Notes: generated from the letters alone by a model not told the origin. Numbered from the stretch's first letter, positions 7,561-18,360 are shown. The stretch is 64,000 bases of DNA from Lysobacter sp. K5869 (GCF_018847975.1 NZ_CP072597.1:4751001-4815000); one strand, 5' to 3'. Numbers and translations are program-made.

Positions 7561-9203
7561 GGCGCCGCCTCGAGCAAGCGGTACGACGTGCCCAGGCGCT
7601 GTTCGCCCTGCCAGGGATCGAAGCTGCGCACTTCGACGGCGTGTTCGCCGGCGCTCAGATCGGTCGGCAGCGGCGCGTTCCACAAGTGCGGCGTCGGCGT
7701 GGCGATGGCCGAGCGGTCGTAGCCGCGCAACTGCGCCGAGGCGTCGTCGCGCGCGTTCTCGGCCAGCAGCGCCGGATCGGGCTGGTCGACGCGGCGCATC
7801 GGCTTCCACTCGCCGCCGTCGATGCGGTACTCCACGCGGCTGTCGTCGCGGCCCATGAACACGTTGGCGTAGACGCCGCGGATCGGGTACGAGCCCTGGC
7901 GCAAGGACTTGGGCGCATACAAGCGTAGGTAATCGTTGGCGACCGCGGCCGCATCCAGCGCGCGCCCGGCCGACGGCGCCGGATGCCAGCTCAGCGCGTA
8001 GCCGGCGTCGCCGCGCACGCGCAGGCGCGCGTAGCCGTTGGGCGTGCCGTCGCTCATCGTGGTGTCGGGCAGGCCTTGCGCGTCCTTCACTCCGGACCAG
8101 AACGCGCCGCAGGCCGCGCCGACGTTGTATTCGTGCAGCGGCTGCGCGCCGCGCCAGCCGCTGTCGCCGCTGTGATAGACGTGGCGCTGCGCGTGGCTGT
8201 GGCCGCTGAGCACCAGCACGTGCGGAAACTCGCGCAGCAAGCCGAACAAGCGCTCGCGGTCGGCGTGGCGGAAGGTTTCGCGGCCCGGCGCGGCGTCGAA
8301 CAGCGGGATGTGCATCGCCAGCACCAGCAGGCGGCGCTTGTCGGCCTTCGCCAGATACGCTTCGAGGAACTCGAACTGGTCCGCGCGCAAACCGCCGATG
8401 TATTCGGGCTTGGCGCCGGGCTGATAGATCACGTCGTCGAACACGACGAAATTGGCCTGCGCTTCTTCCCAGGCGTAGGTGTCCGGCCCGAACACGTGGC
8501 GATAGCTCAGCAGCGAGTCTTCGTCGCGCTTGGCGTCGAAATCCAGGTCGTGATTGCCGGGCGCGTGCAGCCACGGCACGCCGAGGCTCGCGGTGACGGC
8601 GTTGAGCTGCGGGTACAGCGACAGATCGTCGTGGGTGATGTCGCCCAGGCTCAGGCCGAGGTCGGCCACCGGCGCCTTGCCTTTGCGCTGCGCCAGCAGC
8701 GGTTCGACGATGTCGCGGCGGTAGTAGCCGACGTCGGTCGCGCTCTTGGTTTGCGGATCGGCGAACACCAGCACGTCGAGATCGCCGCCGCGCGCGCCGC
8801 GCTTTTCCGGGATCAGCGCGTAATCGCGGCAGGCCGGCGCGGTCTGCGGCATGCCGCCGTACTTCAGCGGCGGCGGCGCGCTCAAGCTCACGTTGAGCCA
8901 GTAATCCGGCAGCCCGCTGTCGGCGCGCGCGGCGAGGCGATAACCGGCCGGCTTGATCAGGAATTGGCTGCTGCGGTCGCTCAGCGGCAATGTGTAGCGG
9001 CCCTGCGCGTCGGTCAGCGCGATGCGGCGCCCGTCCGACACCCGCTGCCCGGCCAGTCCGGGTTCGCCCGGATCGCGCCGGCCGTTGCCGTTGCGGTCCT
9101 CGAACACCGTGCCGCCTTCGCATGGCGGCGGCAACGACTGGGCCAACGCCGCCGGCATGGCGGCGCACAGGGACAGGGCGAGAATGCAGACGCGCAAGCG
9201 CAT
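7557..9203 (-). CDS. Secreted calcineurin-like metallophosphoesterase
   Basis: 548 residues. A signal peptide (about 1-21, cleavage after ALA) is followed by a small beta-sandwich with GTVFEDRNGNGRRDPGEPGL, a calcium-binding SdrD-B-like pattern (about 30-90). The phosphoesterase core has FADPQ (in place of DxH), GDITHDD, GNHD, MHIPLF and the GHSHAQ motif (about 145-365). A C-terminal beta domain (about 440-545) matches the domain that follows the catalytic core in this family. A Shine-Dalgarno GGAG precedes the ATG. The substrate is unknown; the enzyme should act in the periplasm or outside the cell. Confidence 0.88.
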   Translation of the reverse strand: MRLRVCILALSLCAAMPAALAQSLPPPCEGGTVFEDRNGNGRRDPGEPGLAGQRVSDGRRIALTDAQGRYTLPLSDRSSQFLIKPAGYRLAARADSGLPDYWLNVSLSAPPPLKYGGMPQTAPACRDYALIPEKRGARGGDLDVLVFADPQTKSATDVGYYRRDIVEPLLAQRKGKAPVADLGLSLGDITHDDLSLYPQLNAVTASLGVPWLHAPGNHDLDFDAKRDEDSLLSYRHVFGPDTYAWEEAQANFVVFDDVIYQPGAKPEYIGGLRADQFEFLEAYLAKADKRRLLVLAMHIPLFDAAPGRETFRHADRERLFGLLREFPHVLVLSGHSHAQRHVYHSGDSGWRGAQPLHEYNVGAACGAFWSGVKDAQGLPDTTMSDGTPNGYARLRVRGDAGYALSWHPAPSAGRALDAAAVANDYLRLYAPKSLRQGSYPIRGVYANVFMGRDDSRVEYRIDGGEWKPMRRVDQPDPALLAENARDDASAQLRGYDRSAIATPTPHLWNAPLPTDLSAGEHAVEVRSFDPWQGEQRLGTSYRLLEAAP

Positions 9204-9417
9204 GGAACGGTCTCCGGAGCGAAGCCGGCATTATGCGGCGCGGGCGCCGGGGCGGCTTGCGCCAATCGGACCGTTCGCCCGCGGAGCCGTATCGTCGCGG
9301 ACGGATATGCGCCGCGACGGCCCGCGCGGATTAACAAACGCCTAGGGTCGGCCCCGATGGCCCGCGCCGGCGCCCAGGTCTAGGTTCCAGTCTCCCCCCG
9401 AAGCGTGGAGAACCGCC

Positions 9418-10212
9418 ATGCTGCCCCCGTTGGATGCCACCGCCCGCACCCCGCTCTACAGCCACCGCCCCGAGCCGCCGGAACCGCCGACCGCGTCGGA
9501 GCTGACCGATCAGGCCATCGCCAAATACGAAACCGACGCCAAGAACGGCGTCAGCCCGTCGCAACTGGCCGACGACCGCGCCGCCATCGACAAGCAAGTC
9601 GCGCTGGAGGTGCAGCTGAAGATCTACGGCCTGCCCGGCCGCGGCAAGACCGAACGCGAGCCGACCATCGAGCAGTTGGTCGACCAATACGGCAAGGACA
9701 TTCTCGACCGCCATCCCGACTTGCCGGCGGCCTCGCGCGACACCATCGAAGGCGCGATCGGCGCGTACAAAAAGGAAGCCACGACCTGGGCGCCGGAGGA
9801 TCGCGGCAAGGTCGATGCGTACATCAAGAACGCGATGGACGGCCACGGCGACGACATCCAGGGCGCGTTCGAGCAACTGCGCGATCTGCGCTGGACGCCG
9901 GGCCATTTCTACGACACCAACCTCGCCATCGCCGCCGATTACCTGCGCGCGCGCTGGGAGACGCAGAAGTCCAACAACATCGTGTCCGGGATCATGGTCG
10001 ACGCGTATCTGGACAAGAAGCAGGCCGGCGAGATCCCACAGAACGGCCCCGGGCCGGTGTCGCCTTACTCCGAGTTGCAGAAGGAGTACATGCACAAGGG
10101 CATCGACGATCAGTGGGATACGTTGAACTGGTTCGAGAAATCGTTCCTGACCGACGATTCGGTGACCATCGGCGGTTTGGCGCGGGCGGCGTTCGAGAAC
10201 GACGTGAGCTGA
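9418..10212 (+). CDS. Hypothetical protein, 264 residues
   Basis: Not recognised. It is acidic and largely helical by composition, with no signal peptide or membrane segment. The N-terminus (1-30) is proline-rich (HRPEPPEPP). Then come alternating charged helical stretches, for example SELTDQAIAKYETDAKNG and EGAIGAYKKEATTWAPEDRG. A Shine-Dalgarno GGAGAA lies seven bases before the ATG. It is transcribed away from the metallophosphoesterase, and a REP doublet follows 15 bp after the stop. Cytoplasmic location is inferred only from the missing signal. Confidence 0.75.
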   Translation: MLPPLDATARTPLYSHRPEPPEPPTASELTDQAIAKYETDAKNGVSPSQLADDRAAIDKQVALEVQLKIYGLPGRGKTEREPTIEQLVDQYGKDILDRHPDLPAASRDTIEGAIGAYKKEATTWAPEDRGKVDAYIKNAMDGHGDDIQGAFEQLRDLRWTPGHFYDTNLAIAADYLRARWETQKSNNIVSGIMVDAYLDKKQAGEIPQNGPGPVSPYSELQKEYMHKGIDDQWDTLNWFEKSFLTDDSVTIGGLARAAFENDVS

Positions 10213-10227
10213 CGACGGTCGTTTCGC

Positions 10228-10324
10228 CTGTAGGAGCGGCGTAAGCCGCGACCGGGGCATCCCAGCGACGACGAAGCCCTCGCAATCGGTGTTGGCGCGG
10301 TCGCGGCTTACGCCGCTCCTACAG
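10228..10324. repeat. REP doublet, convergent pair 3 (97 bp)
   Basis: The forward unit at 10228-10254 and reverse unit at 10297-10324 span exactly 97 bp. That is the same length as the pairs at 10350-10446 and 21397-21493. Confidence 0.88.
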
Positions 10325-10349
10325 GCAGCTGACGAACCGGCCGAAGACC

Positions 10350-10446
10350 CTGTAGGAGCGGCGCGAGCCGCGACTGCGGCAACGCAACTACGACGCCCCC
10401 CCGCGATGGCCGCGTTCCCGCAATCGCGGCTCACGCCGCGCCTACC
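10350..10446. repeat. REP doublet, convergent pair 4 (97 bp)
   Basis: The forward unit at 10350-10378 and the reverse unit at 10422-10446 enclose a short spacer containing AACTACGACGCC. The pair at 21397-21493 has the related AATTACGACGAC at the same place. It ends 13 bp before the hisIE stop codon. Confidence 0.88.
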
Positions 10447-10459
10447 CGGCGCGCGGCGC

Positions 10460-11113
10460 TTACTCGGCGGGCTTGAAGCCGCGGTGCGGCTTGCCGTGAC
10501 GCTGCCGCAGCACCGCCACCGCGTCGCTCAGCGACAGGCCGCGCGCGCGCAGCAGGACTTGCAGGTGGAACAACAGGTCGGCGGCTTCGCCGGCCAGCGC
10601 GGCCTCGTCTTCGGCCACCGCGGCCAGCGCGGTTTCCACGCCTTCCTCGCCGACTTTCTGCGCGATCGCGCGCACGCCGCGCTCGAACAGGCCGGTGGTG
10701 TAGCTGCCGGCCGGGCGCTCGCGTTCGCGCACGGCGATGAGTTCGTCGAGTTCGCCGAGAAACGCCAGCGCGTCGCCGGGCGCATGGGGAAAACAGCTGT
10801 CGCGGCCGAGGTGGCAGGTCGGGCCGTGCGGCACCGCGCGCACCAGCAAGGTGTCGCGGTCGCAGTCGGTTTCGATCGAGATCAGGTCGAGGAAGTGGCC
10901 CGAGCTTTCGCCCTTGGTCCACAGCCGCTGCTTGCTGCGGCTGTAGAAGGTGACGTGGCCGCTGTCGAGCGTGGCCTGCAGCGCGGCGCGGTCCATGTAG
11001 CCGAGCATCAGCACGCGCAAGCTGGCGGCGTCCTGGATCACCGCCGGCAGCAGGCCGTCCTGCTTGTCCCAGTCCAGCGCGGACAGGTCCGACGGGAGCG
11101 GCGCGGCGGCCAT
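10460..11113 (-). CDS. hisIE: Bifunctional phosphoribosyl-AMP cyclohydrolase / phosphoribosyl-ATP pyrophosphatase
   Basis: 217 residues, cytosolic, steps 2 and 3 of histidine synthesis. The N-terminal HisI domain (about 1-125) has the zinc-binding and catalytic segments SRSKQRLWTKGESSGH, ETDCDRDTLLV and GPTCHLGRDSCF. The C-terminal HisE domain (about 130-205) has the MazG-like helices ELDELIAVRERERP, KVGEEGVETALAA and EAADLLFHLQVLL. The ATG overlaps the hisF stop (TGATG). It is the last gene of the his operon. Confidence 0.96.
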   Translation of the reverse strand: MAAAPLPSDLSALDWDKQDGLLPAVIQDAASLRVLMLGYMDRAALQATLDSGHVTFYSRSKQRLWTKGESSGHFLDLISIETDCDRDTLLVRAVPHGPTCHLGRDSCFPHAPGDALAFLGELDELIAVRERERPAGSYTTGLFERGVRAIAQKVGEEGVETALAAVAEDEAALAGEAADLLFHLQVLLRARGLSLSDAVAVLRQRHGKPHRGFKPAE

Positions 11114-11904
11114 CAGTGCAGCTCGCGCACCGGCACGCCCTGCCCGCTCAGCGCGCGCTTGAGCTCGGGGATGCGGATGCTGCCGGAGTGGAACACGCTC
11201 GCCGCCAGCGCGGCGTCGACGTCGGCGTGCAGGAACACCTCGCCGAAATGCTCGATCGCGCCGGCGCCGCCGGAGGCGACCAGCGGCACCGCGCAGATCG
11301 CCCGCACCGCGGCCAGTTGTTCGATGTCGTAGCCGCTGCGCACGCCGTCGCTGCCCATGCAGTTGAGCACGATCTCGCCGGCGCCCAGGCGCTGCGCCTC
11401 GACCACCCAGTCCAGGGTGCGCTTGGGCAAGGCCTGGGTGCGCGAGGGATCGCCGGTGTACTGGCGCACCCGCCATTGGCCGTCGGGATCGCGCAGGCTG
11501 TCGATCCCGACCACCACGCATTGCACGCCGAACTCGTCGGCGATTTCGCCGATCAGTTCGGGCCGTTCCAGCGCCGGGGTGTTGATCGAGATCTTGTCGG
11601 CGCCGGCGTTGAGCACGCCGCGCGCATCGACGACCGAACGGATGCCGCCGGCCACGCAGAACGGAATGTCGATCGCGCGCGACACCCGCTCGACCCAATC
11701 GCGGTCCACGCTGCGCCCTTGCGGGCTGGCCGCGATGTCGTAGAACACCAATTCGTCGGCCCCTTCGTCGCGGTAGCGCAGCGCCAGCTCGACGATGTCG
11801 CCCATGTCGACATGGTCGCGAAAGCGCACGCCCTTGACCACGCGTCCGTCGCGGACGTCGAGGCAGGGCACGATGCGGCGGCTCAGGGGCGTGGAATTCA
11901 GCAA
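11113..11904 (-). CDS. hisF: Imidazole glycerol phosphate synthase, cyclase subunit
   Basis: 263 residues if the TTG at 11904 is the start; no ATG or GTG gives a complete N-terminus. The TIM barrel begins [20 protein letters not shown] with the catalytic Asp in CLDVRDG, and the second catalytic Asp lies in VVVGIDS. Phosphate-binding loops include GGIRSV and ASGGAG. HisF receives ammonia from the HisH glutaminase and makes imidazole glycerol phosphate plus AICAR. The TTG start overlaps the hisA stop and the hisF stop overlaps hisIE, so translation is probably coupled on both sides. Confidence 0.95.
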   Translation of the reverse strand: MLNSTPLSRRIVPCLDVRDGRVVKGVRFRDHVDMGDIVELALRYRDEGADELVFYDIAASPQGRSVDRDWVERVSRAIDIPFCVAGGIRSVVDARGVLNAGADKISINTPALERPELIGEIADEFGVQCVVVGIDSLRDPDGQWRVRQYTGDPSRTQALPKRTLDWVVEAQRLGAGEIVLNCMGSDGVRSGYDIEQLAAVRAICAVPLVASGGAGAIEHFGEVFLHADVDAALAASVFHSGSIRIPELKRALSGQGVPVRELH

Positions 11905-12653
11905 CGGCGTACCTGCTTCAAGGCGTCGATGAGTTGGAAGCGGCCTTCGATCAAGGCCTTGCCGAGCACCGCGCCGGAACAGCCGATGCTGTCGGCGGCG
12001 ACGATGTCGGCGATGTCGCGGATGCCGCCGGACGCCTGCAACTGTACGTCCGGGGCGATCTCGCGGATGTGTTTGTACAAATCCAGGTTCGGCCCGGCCA
12101 TGGTGCCGTCGCGCGAGACGTCGGTGCACAGCAGGTGGCGCAGGCCGGCCTGGGCGTAGCGCTCCAGCAGCGGCTCCAGGCGCACGCCGCTGTCCTGGGT
12201 CCAGCCGGCCACCGGCAGCTCCCATTCGCCGTTCTCGTTCTGGCGCACGTCCAGGGCGATGGTGATGCGTTCGGCGCCGAAGCGGCGCAGCCAGCCGATC
12301 ACCGTGTCCGGGTCCTTGATCGCCAGCGAACCGACCACGACCCGGTCGGCGCCGGCGTCGAGGATCGCCTCCACGTCGGCCTCGCTGCGCACGCCGCCGC
12401 CGGTCTGCACGCGCATCCAGCTGGAGGTGGTGATCGCGCGCAGCAGCGGCGCCAGGGTGTAGCCGCCGTAACGCGCGGCGTCGAGGTCGATCAGGTGCAG
12501 CCACTTGGCGCCGGCTTCGGCGTAGCGCGTGGCCAGGGCCAGGGGCTCGGTCTCGTAGCGGGTTTCCTGCGCGTAGTCGCCCTGGTGCAGGCGCACGACG
12601 CGTCCGTCGCGAACGTCGATCGCGGGGTAGAGAGTGCTGTTGCCCATGTTCAT
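11898..12653 (-). CDS. hisA: ProFAR isomerase (1-(5-phosphoribosyl)-5-[(5-phosphoribosylamino)methylideneamino]imidazole-4-carboxamide isomerase)
   Basis: 251 residues, a TIM barrel paralogous to HisF. The catalytic Asp of the first half is in [12 protein letters not shown] and that of the second half in [13 protein letters not shown]. Phosphate loops GGVRSE and ASGGIRDI are intact. It performs the Amadori rearrangement in step 4 of histidine synthesis. The ATG at 12653 overlaps the hisH stop as ATGA; a second ATG two codons downstream is an alternative. Confidence 0.96.
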   Translation of the reverse strand: MNMGNSTLYPAIDVRDGRVVRLHQGDYAQETRYETEPLALATRYAEAGAKWLHLIDLDAARYGGYTLAPLLRAITTSSWMRVQTGGGVRSEADVEAILDAGADRVVVGSLAIKDPDTVIGWLRRFGAERITIALDVRQNENGEWELPVAGWTQDSGVRLEPLLERYAQAGLRHLLCTDVSRDGTMAGPNLDLYKHIREIAPDVQLQASGGIRDIADIVAADSIGCSGAVLGKALIEGRFQLIDALKQVRRC

Positions 12654-13258
12654 GCCTCCAGCGCCAGGAAGTTGGCGAGCAGGCGCGAACCGACCGCGGC
12701 GGAGCGCTCGGGGTGGAACTGGGCGCCGAAACAGCGGCCGCGCCCGGCGACCGCGGTGAAGCGGACGCCGTAACTGGCGCTGGCCAGGGTGTCGGCGGTG
12801 ACGGGGGCGGCGTAGCTGTGAACGAAATAAGCCTGATCGCGCTCGCCGATACCGGCCAGCAGGCGTTCGCCCGCGGCCGATTCATGCTTCTGAAGGAGAT
12901 TCCATCCCATATGCGGCACTCGTACTCCTGGTCCGGGGGGCAGCCTGGTGATACGGCCCGGAAGGAGACCGAGGCACTCGACCTCGCCCTCCTCCGAGGA
13001 CTCGTACAGCAGCTGCATGCCCAGGCAGATCCCGAGCAGCGGCTGCTGCAAGCGGCGGATCGTGGCGACCAGGTCGAGTTCGCGCAGACGGGCCATCGCG
13101 GGGGCGGCGGCGCCCACGCCCGGCAGAATCACGCGATCGGCTGTGGCGATCGTCGCCGGGTCCGCGGTCACTACCGACCGCGCACCCAGCCGCTCCAATG
13201 CATAACGCACCGAGCCGATGTTCCCCCCACCCGAATCGATGACAGCTACAACCGTCAT
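12650..13258 (-). CDS. hisH: Imidazole glycerol phosphate synthase, glutaminase subunit
   Basis: 202 residues, class I glutamine amidotransferase. The triad is complete: C78 in [12 protein letters not shown]182 and E184 in QFHPERS. The N-terminal loop [12 protein letters not shown] replaces the more usual DYGMGN but keeps the glycine-rich turn. HisH hydrolyses glutamine and channels ammonia to HisF. The start overlaps the hisB stop. Confidence 0.96.
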   Translation of the reverse strand: MTVVAVIDSGGGNIGSVRYALERLGARSVVTADPATIATADRVILPGVGAAAPAMARLRELDLVATIRRLQQPLLGICLGMQLLYESSEEGEVECLGLLPGRITRLPPGPGVRVPHMGWNLLQKHESAAGERLLAGIGERDQAYFVHSYAAPVTADTLASASYGVRFTAVAGRGRCFGAQFHPERSAAVGSRLLANFLALEA

Positions 13259-14388
13259 CACAAAACTCCCTTGGTACTCGGGAGCTCGCGCCCTTGACGA
13301 GCGAGCGCCTGTCGCAGCGCGCGCGCGACGGCCTTGAAGCAAGCCTCTATTTTGTGGTGATCGTTATCACCCTCTACGTTCAGGTTCAGGTTCAGCCCGG
13401 CGGTTTCGCACAACGAACGGAAGAAATGCGGCAACAGCTCGGTCGGGAAGTCGCCGACTTTTTCGCGCGCGAACTCGCCCGAAAAAACGAAGTACGGGCG
13501 GCCGGAGAAATCCAGCGCGGCGCGCGCCAGGGTTTCGTCCATCGGCAGCACGAATTCGTGCGCGGCCGGCGCCTGACCGCCCTGCTCCGCGCGCGGCTCG
13601 AAGCCGTAGCGGCCGATGCCGCGCTTGTCGCCCAGCGCCTCGCGCAGCGCCTGCCCCAGGGCCAGCGCGCTGTCTTCGATGGTGTGGTGCTCGTCGATGT
13701 GCAGGTCGCCCTCGCAGCGCAGCTCCAGGGCGAAACCGCCGTGCTTGCCGAGCTGTTCGAGCATGTGGTCGAAGAAGCCCAGGCCGGTGGCGACCTTGGG
13801 CTCGGCGGCGCGGTCCAGATCGACGCCGACCTGGATCCGGGTTTCCTTGGTGTTGCGCGTCACCTGCGCGGTGCGCGGGCGCTCGGCCAGCACGTGGGCG
13901 ATGCCGGCCCAATCCCACTGCCCGCCGAATTCGGCGGTGCGCAGCTGGAACGCGCGGATGCCGAGGTTGGCGGCGAAGCCGTTGTCGGTCTCGCGGTCGC
14001 CGACCATGGCCGAGCGTTCCCAGTCGATGCCGCGGTCTTTCATCAGCGGCAGCGCCAGACCGATGCCGGGCTTGCGCGTGGGCAGGTTCTCGGCCGGGAA
14101 GCTGGCGTCGATCAGCACCTCGCGGAACACGATGCCCTGGCTTTCGAACACCTGCATCATCAGCTGGTGCGGGCCGTCGAAGGACCAGCGCGGGAACGCG
14201 TCGGTGCCCAAGCCGTCCTGGTTGGTGACCATGACGAATTCGTAGCCGGCGTCGCGCAGCTTGAGCATCGCCGGGATCACCCCGCGCACGAAGCGCAGCT
14301 TGGCGTAGCTGTCGATCTGGAAATCGGCCGGCTCCTCGATCAAGGTGCCGTCGCGGTCGACGAACAGAATCGGCTTGAGCGCGCTCAT
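13258..14388 (-). CDS. hisB: Bifunctional histidinol-phosphatase / imidazoleglycerol-phosphate dehydratase
   Basis: 376 residues, the fused gammaproteobacterial form. The N-terminal HAD phosphatase (about 1-165) carries [13 protein letters not shown] with nucleophile D11 and D13, VTNQDG and GDRETDN. The C-terminal dehydratase (about 185-376) shows the manganese-binding duplicated histidine motifs, [15 protein letters not shown] with [14 protein letters not shown], and HFFRSLCE with [13 protein letters not shown]. It catalyses steps 6 and 8 of the pathway. It overlaps hisH and hisC by a few bases at either end. Confidence 0.96.
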   Translation of the reverse strand: MSALKPILFVDRDGTLIEEPADFQIDSYAKLRFVRGVIPAMLKLRDAGYEFVMVTNQDGLGTDAFPRWSFDGPHQLMMQVFESQGIVFREVLIDASFPAENLPTRKPGIGLALPLMKDRGIDWERSAMVGDRETDNGFAANLGIRAFQLRTAEFGGQWDWAGIAHVLAERPRTAQVTRNTKETRIQVGVDLDRAAEPKVATGLGFFDHMLEQLGKHGGFALELRCEGDLHIDEHHTIEDSALALGQALREALGDKRGIGRYGFEPRAEQGGQAPAAHEFVLPMDETLARAALDFSGRPYFVFSGEFAREKVGDFPTELLPHFFRSLCETAGLNLNLNVEGDNDHHKIEACFKAVARALRQALARQGRELPSTKGVL

Positions 14389-15494
14389 GCGGCCACTCCG
14401 GCCGGACGCAGCGCGCGGCTCAGCACTTCGATCACCGCCGCGTTCTGTTCGGGCGTGCCGAGGCTGATGCGCAGCGCGTCGCCCAGGCCCGGGGCGTGGC
14501 GGAAATCGCGCACCACCACGCCGGCGTCGAGCAGCGCGTCGAGCGCGGCCTGCGCGGCGTCGAAGCGCACCAGCAGGAAATTCGCCTGCGAGGGATAGAC
14601 CCGGCGCACGCCGGGCAGCGCGAGCAGCGCCTGGAACAGTTTCTCGCGTTCGTTCATCGCGGTGACCACGCGCGCCTTGGTCGCGTTGCCGGGCACTTCG
14701 CCGAGCGCGCGCAGGGCCAGATTCACGCACGGCGTGGGCAGCGGATACGGCGCTTGGCAGCGCTGCAGCGCGGCGATCACGTCCGCGTCGGCGATGGTGC
14801 TGCCGATACGCGCGGCGGCCAGCGCGTGCGCCTTGGACAAGGTGCGCAGCACCGCGACGTTGCGCCGGCGCGCCAGCAGGCTCACCGCCGATTCGCCGTC
14901 GGCGAATTCGATGTAAGCCTCGTCCACCACCACGATGGCGCGGCCGCTCAGGCGCTGCGCCAGCGCGTCGATCGCCGCCAGCGGCAGCAGTGTGCCGGAG
15001 GGATTGCCGGGCGAGCACACGAACACCAGCTTGGCCGCTTCGCGCTCGGCCGCCTCGGCCAGCGCGTCGAAGTCGCAGACGAAGCCCTCGGCGCTGTCGC
15101 GCAGCGCGACCTCGACCACGCGGGCGCCGTGCAGCCGCGCGCTCACCGCGTACATGCCGAAGGTCGGCGGCGCGATCACGATGGCGTCGCCGCCGGGGCG
15201 GCAGAACGCGCGCACCAGCAGGTCGATGCCCTCGTCGCTGCCGCGTCCGGCCAGCAGCTGCTCCGGCGCGCAGCCGTACAGCCGCGCCAGCGCTTCGCGC
15301 AGCGCCGCCGGTTGCGGATCGGGGTAGCGGCGCACCGCGCCGTCGCAGTCGGCCACGCTCGGCCACGCCGCCTCGTTGGCGTTGAGCCAGACCCGGCCGC
15401 TGCGCTTGTCGCTGCGCGCCGACTTGTAGCCGGCGAAATCGCGCAGGTCGTCGCGCAGCAGGTCGAGGGGATTGTCGTCGCGGGTCTGGGACAT
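14385..15494 (-). CDS. hisC: Histidinol-phosphate aminotransferase
   Basis: 369 residues, PLP fold type I. The PLP lysine is K221 in [15 protein letters not shown], with the cofactor-contacting segments CSPGNPSGT (about 160-168) and VVDEAYIEF (about 189-197). It transaminates imidazole acetol phosphate to histidinol phosphate with glutamate. A 65-bp gap to hisD upstream is the largest gap among the enzyme genes of the operon. Confidence 0.96.
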   Translation of the reverse strand: MSQTRDDNPLDLLRDDLRDFAGYKSARSDKRSGRVWLNANEAAWPSVADCDGAVRRYPDPQPAALREALARLYGCAPEQLLAGRGSDEGIDLLVRAFCRPGGDAIVIAPPTFGMYAVSARLHGARVVEVALRDSAEGFVCDFDALAEAAEREAAKLVFVCSPGNPSGTLLPLAAIDALAQRLSGRAIVVVDEAYIEFADGESAVSLLARRRNVAVLRTLSKAHALAAARIGSTIADADVIAALQRCQAPYPLPTPCVNLALRALGEVPGNATKARVVTAMNEREKLFQALLALPGVRRVYPSQANFLLVRFDAAQAALDALLDAGVVVRDFRHAPGLGDALRISLGTPEQNAAVIEVLSRALRPAGVAA

Positions 15495-15559
15495 GGCGGG
15501 TAGGACCGGATCAGTTCGTTCGATTCTGCAATCGCCCGGCGCGCGGCCGGACGGACTAC

Positions 15560-16897
15560 TCAGGCGCGGCGCGCGTGCGCCGTGGCGTCGGCCAGCGCGG
15601 CCAGCCGCAGCGCCACCGCCTCGCGGTGCGCGTCCAGGCCTTCGGCGTCGGCCAGGGTCACGGCGCAGGGGCCGATCTCCAGCAAGCCGCGCGGCTGCAC
15701 TTCCTGCACCGTGATCGCGACCTGGAAGCTGGCGACGTTGAGGCCGCCGGCGTAACGCGCCGCGCCGCTGGTCGGCAAGACGTGATTGGTGCCGCTGCAA
15801 TAGTCGCCCAGCGCTTCGGGCGCCCAGTCGCCGAGGAACACCGAGCCGGCCGCTTCCACTTTCGCCAGCCATACGCGCGCGTCGCGCAGCGCCAGGATCA
15901 GGTGTTCGGGCGCGTAGCGGTTGCTGACCTGCATCGCGGTGGCGATGGAATCGACCCGGATCGAACGCGACTTGCTCAGCGCGGCGCGCGCGGTGTCGGC
16001 GCGCGACAGGCGCGCCAGCTGGCTTTCGAGTTCGACATCGACCGCGTCGAGCAGGGCCGCGTCGTCGCTGAGCAGGATCACCTGCGAATCGGCGCCGTGT
16101 TCGGCCTGCGACAGCAGATCGGCGGCGACGAAATCGGCGCGCGCGCCGGCGTCGGCGATCACCAGCACTTCCGAGGGACCGGCCGGCATGTCGATGGCGG
16201 CGCCGCCTTCCAGCAATGCGACCTGACGCTTGGCCTCGGTGACGTAAGCATTGCCCGGCCCGAACAGCTTGTCGCACTTGCCGACGCTTTGGGTGCCGAA
16301 GGCCATCGCCGCGATCGCCTGCGCCCCGCCGATCTTGTAGACGGTGCCGATGCCGCAGCGCTTGGCCGCGCACAGCACCGCCGGATCGGCGCTGCCGTCC
16401 TTGCGCGCCGGCGTGCACAGCACCACTTCGCGGCAGCCGGCCAGGCGCGCCGGCACGCCGAGCATCAGCGCGGTCGAGGGCAGCGGCGCGGAACCGGCCG
16501 GCACGTACAGGCCGACCCGCGGGATCGGCCGCAGCACGCGCTCGCAGCGCACGCCTTCGGCGGTGTCCAGGGCGTAGGCCGGGGTCATGCCGGCGGCGTG
16601 GAAGCGTTCGATCCGGCGCGCGGCTTCGTCGATGGCGGCGCGCAGCTTGGGGCTCACCGCGGCTTCGGCGGCGTCGAATTCGGCCTGAGCGACGGCGAAC
16701 GCATCGGGCGCGGCGCCGTCGAAGCGTTCGGCGAAGCGGCGCAGCGCGGCGTCGCCGTCGGCGCGCACCTCGGCGAGGATCGTCGCGACCGCGTCGGCGG
16801 TGAATTGTCGGGTTTCCTGCGCGGGACGGCGCAGCGCGCTCGCGCGCTGCTCGGCGTCGAGCGCGGCCCACTCGTAGCGTTGCATCGCCGCGCTCAT
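15560..16897 (-). CDS. hisD: Histidinol dehydrogenase
   Basis: 445 residues, normal length. It makes the last two oxidations of histidinol to histidine with NAD and a zinc ion. Diagnostic segments include [48 protein letters not shown] and [15 protein letters not shown] (zinc-binding Gln and His), and the catalytic Glu-His of RYAPEHL. The ATG at 16897 overlaps the hisG stop; MSAAMQRY offers a second ATG four codons later. Confidence 0.97.
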   Translation of the reverse strand: MSAAMQRYEWAALDAEQRASALRRPAQETRQFTADAVATILAEVRADGDAALRRFAERFDGAAPDAFAVAQAEFDAAEAAVSPKLRAAIDEAARRIERFHAAGMTPAYALDTAEGVRCERVLRPIPRVGLYVPAGSAPLPSTALMLGVPARLAGCREVVLCTPARKDGSADPAVLCAAKRCGIGTVYKIGGAQAIAAMAFGTQSVGKCDKLFGPGNAYVTEAKRQVALLEGGAAIDMPAGPSEVLVIADAGARADFVAADLLSQAEHGADSQVILLSDDAALLDAVDVELESQLARLSRADTARAALSKSRSIRVDSIATAMQVSNRYAPEHLILALRDARVWLAKVEAAGSVFLGDWAPEALGDYCSGTNHVLPTSGAARYAGGLNVASFQVAITVQEVQPRGLLEIGPCAVTLADAEGLDAHREAVALRLAALADATAHARRA

Positions 16898-17808
16898 GCC
16901 AGCATGCCCTCCACCGGCAGCACCATCAGCCCGCGCGCGCCGGCGCGCTTGAGTTCTTCCAGCCGCTGCCAGGTCACCGCGCCGTGGCACAGCGCCTGCA
17001 GCGCGACATCGTCGCCGTTGTCCAGGCGCATCACCGTGGGTTGTTCGGCGTCGGGCAGCAGCGGCAGCAGTTCGGCGAGCAGATCGCGCGGCGCCTGGAA
17101 CAGCAGCAGCTTGCTGTTGCGCACGCGCAGCGCGCCGTCGAGCCGGCGCAGCAGCAGGTCGGCCAGTTCGCCGCGCACGTCGTCGAATTTGTCGATCGGC
17201 CCGGCCAGCACCGCCTCGCTTTCGACCAGGGTCTGCACCGCCTTGAGTTGATTGGCCGAGAGCGTGGCGCCGCTGGAGACCAGGTCGCAGATCGCCTCGG
17301 CCTGCCCGAGCTTGGGCGCGATTTCCACCGAGCCCGACAGCAGCACCACCTGCGCGTCCACGCCCTGCTGCGCCAGCCACTGCGACAGCAGCGCCGGGTA
17401 GCTGGTAGCGATGCGCTTGCCGGCCAGATCCTGCGGGCCCTGCCACTGCCACGCATCGGGCACGGCGATGGACAAGCGGCAGCCGCCGAAGCCGAGCGCG
17501 CGCCATTCGCGGAACGCCGGCGCGCGGCCGTTGCCGCGGCGGTCGCCGTCTTGTTCCAGCAGCACGTTGCGGCCGACCACGCCGAGGTCGCAGACGCCGT
17601 CGGCGATCAGGCCGGGGATGTCGTCGTCGCGCACCAGCAACAGGTCCACCGGCAGGGTTTCGCCGTAGCAGAACAGGCGGTCGCGGCTTTCGCGCCAGCT
17701 CAGGCCGCAGGCGGCGAGCAGCGAGCGCGCCGGATCGGCGAGGCGGCCGGATTTTTGGATCGCGATGCGCAGGCGATCGCGTGCGGCGGCGCTGGCGGGA
17801 GGGCTCAT
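16894..17808 (-). CDS. hisG: ATP phosphoribosyltransferase, long form
   Basis: 304 residues, so the long form with a C-terminal ACT-like regulatory domain (about 225-300) for histidine feedback; no HisZ partner is needed. It condenses ATP and PRPP in the first committed step. Visible are [14 protein letters not shown] (N-terminal strand and loop), [21 protein letters not shown] and the PRPP loop [17 protein letters not shown]. It is the first enzyme gene of the operon, 84 bp downstream of the TrpR-like gene. Confidence 0.96.
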   Translation of the reverse strand: MSPPASAAARDRLRIAIQKSGRLADPARSLLAACGLSWRESRDRLFCYGETLPVDLLLVRDDDIPGLIADGVCDLGVVGRNVLLEQDGDRRGNGRAPAFREWRALGFGGCRLSIAVPDAWQWQGPQDLAGKRIATSYPALLSQWLAQQGVDAQVVLLSGSVEIAPKLGQAEAICDLVSSGATLSANQLKAVQTLVESEAVLAGPIDKFDDVRGELADLLLRRLDGALRVRNSKLLLFQAPRDLLAELLPLLPDAEQPTVMRLDNGDDVALQALCHGAVTWQRLEELKRAGARGLMVLPVEGMLA

Positions 17809-17892
17809 GGACGGTTTCTCGGAGAAGGCGTGGGCGGACGGAGGCGGTGCGGACGAAGACCGGCGCGCGCCGGCGGCGGACGGAACGGGCCG

Positions 17893-18210
17893 TCAGCGAT
17901 GTCGCAAGCCGCGGCGATGCAGGGCCGCGGCGTACCCGCCGGCGCCGCGTTCGAGCACCCGCGCGACGCGGCCGATGGTGGTCACGCTGACCTGGGTGCG
18001 CTCGTGGATTTCCCGGTACGGCACGCCCTCTTCCAGCAGCGGCACGACCCGCCAGCGGTCGCTCATCGCCTCCAGCTCGGCCGGCGTGCACAGGTCCTCC
18101 AAGAAGGCGCGGATCTGTTCCGGCGTGCGCAGCCCGGCCAACGCCGCGGCCAGTTCGGCGAGGGCGTCTTCGGTGGGGGCTTCGACGGCGGTGGCGGTGC
18201 GGCGCTTCAT
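17893..18210 (-). CDS. TrpR-like (YerC/YecD family) regulator heading the his operon
   Basis: 105 residues from the ATG at 18210. The segment from about residue 20 to 90 matches TrpR/YerC: the helical [23 protein letters not shown] followed by a helix-turn-helix [19 protein letters not shown] and [21 protein letters not shown]. By position it is the likely repressor of the histidine genes. A TrpR-operator-like palindrome lies 150 bp upstream (18361-18378). No good Shine-Dalgarno sequence is seen before the chosen ATG, and the frame stays open further upstream, so the start is less sure than the gene. Confidence 0.85.
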   Translation of the reverse strand: MKRRTATAVEAPTEDALAELAAALAGLRTPEQIRAFLEDLCTPAELEAMSDRWRVVPLLEEGVPYREIHERTQVSVTTIGRVARVLERGAGGYAAALHRRGLRHR

Positions 18211-18360
18211 GGAGGAGGTCTGGGCGAACGATGGATTGAAGAGAGGCGGCGGTTGGAGCGGGAAACCCGCCGGATCGGACCCTGCCGACCCGGCCCCGGC
18301 GCGGGCTCGCCGCCCGGCCGGCGCACCGGCCCGCGTCAGGACGCGAACCAATGCATTAAT

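Noticed and set aside
18210..18351. A histidine-rich leader peptide (attenuator) before the his operon
   Set aside because: No run of His codons and no paired terminator hairpin is visible; the operator-like palindrome explains regulation better.
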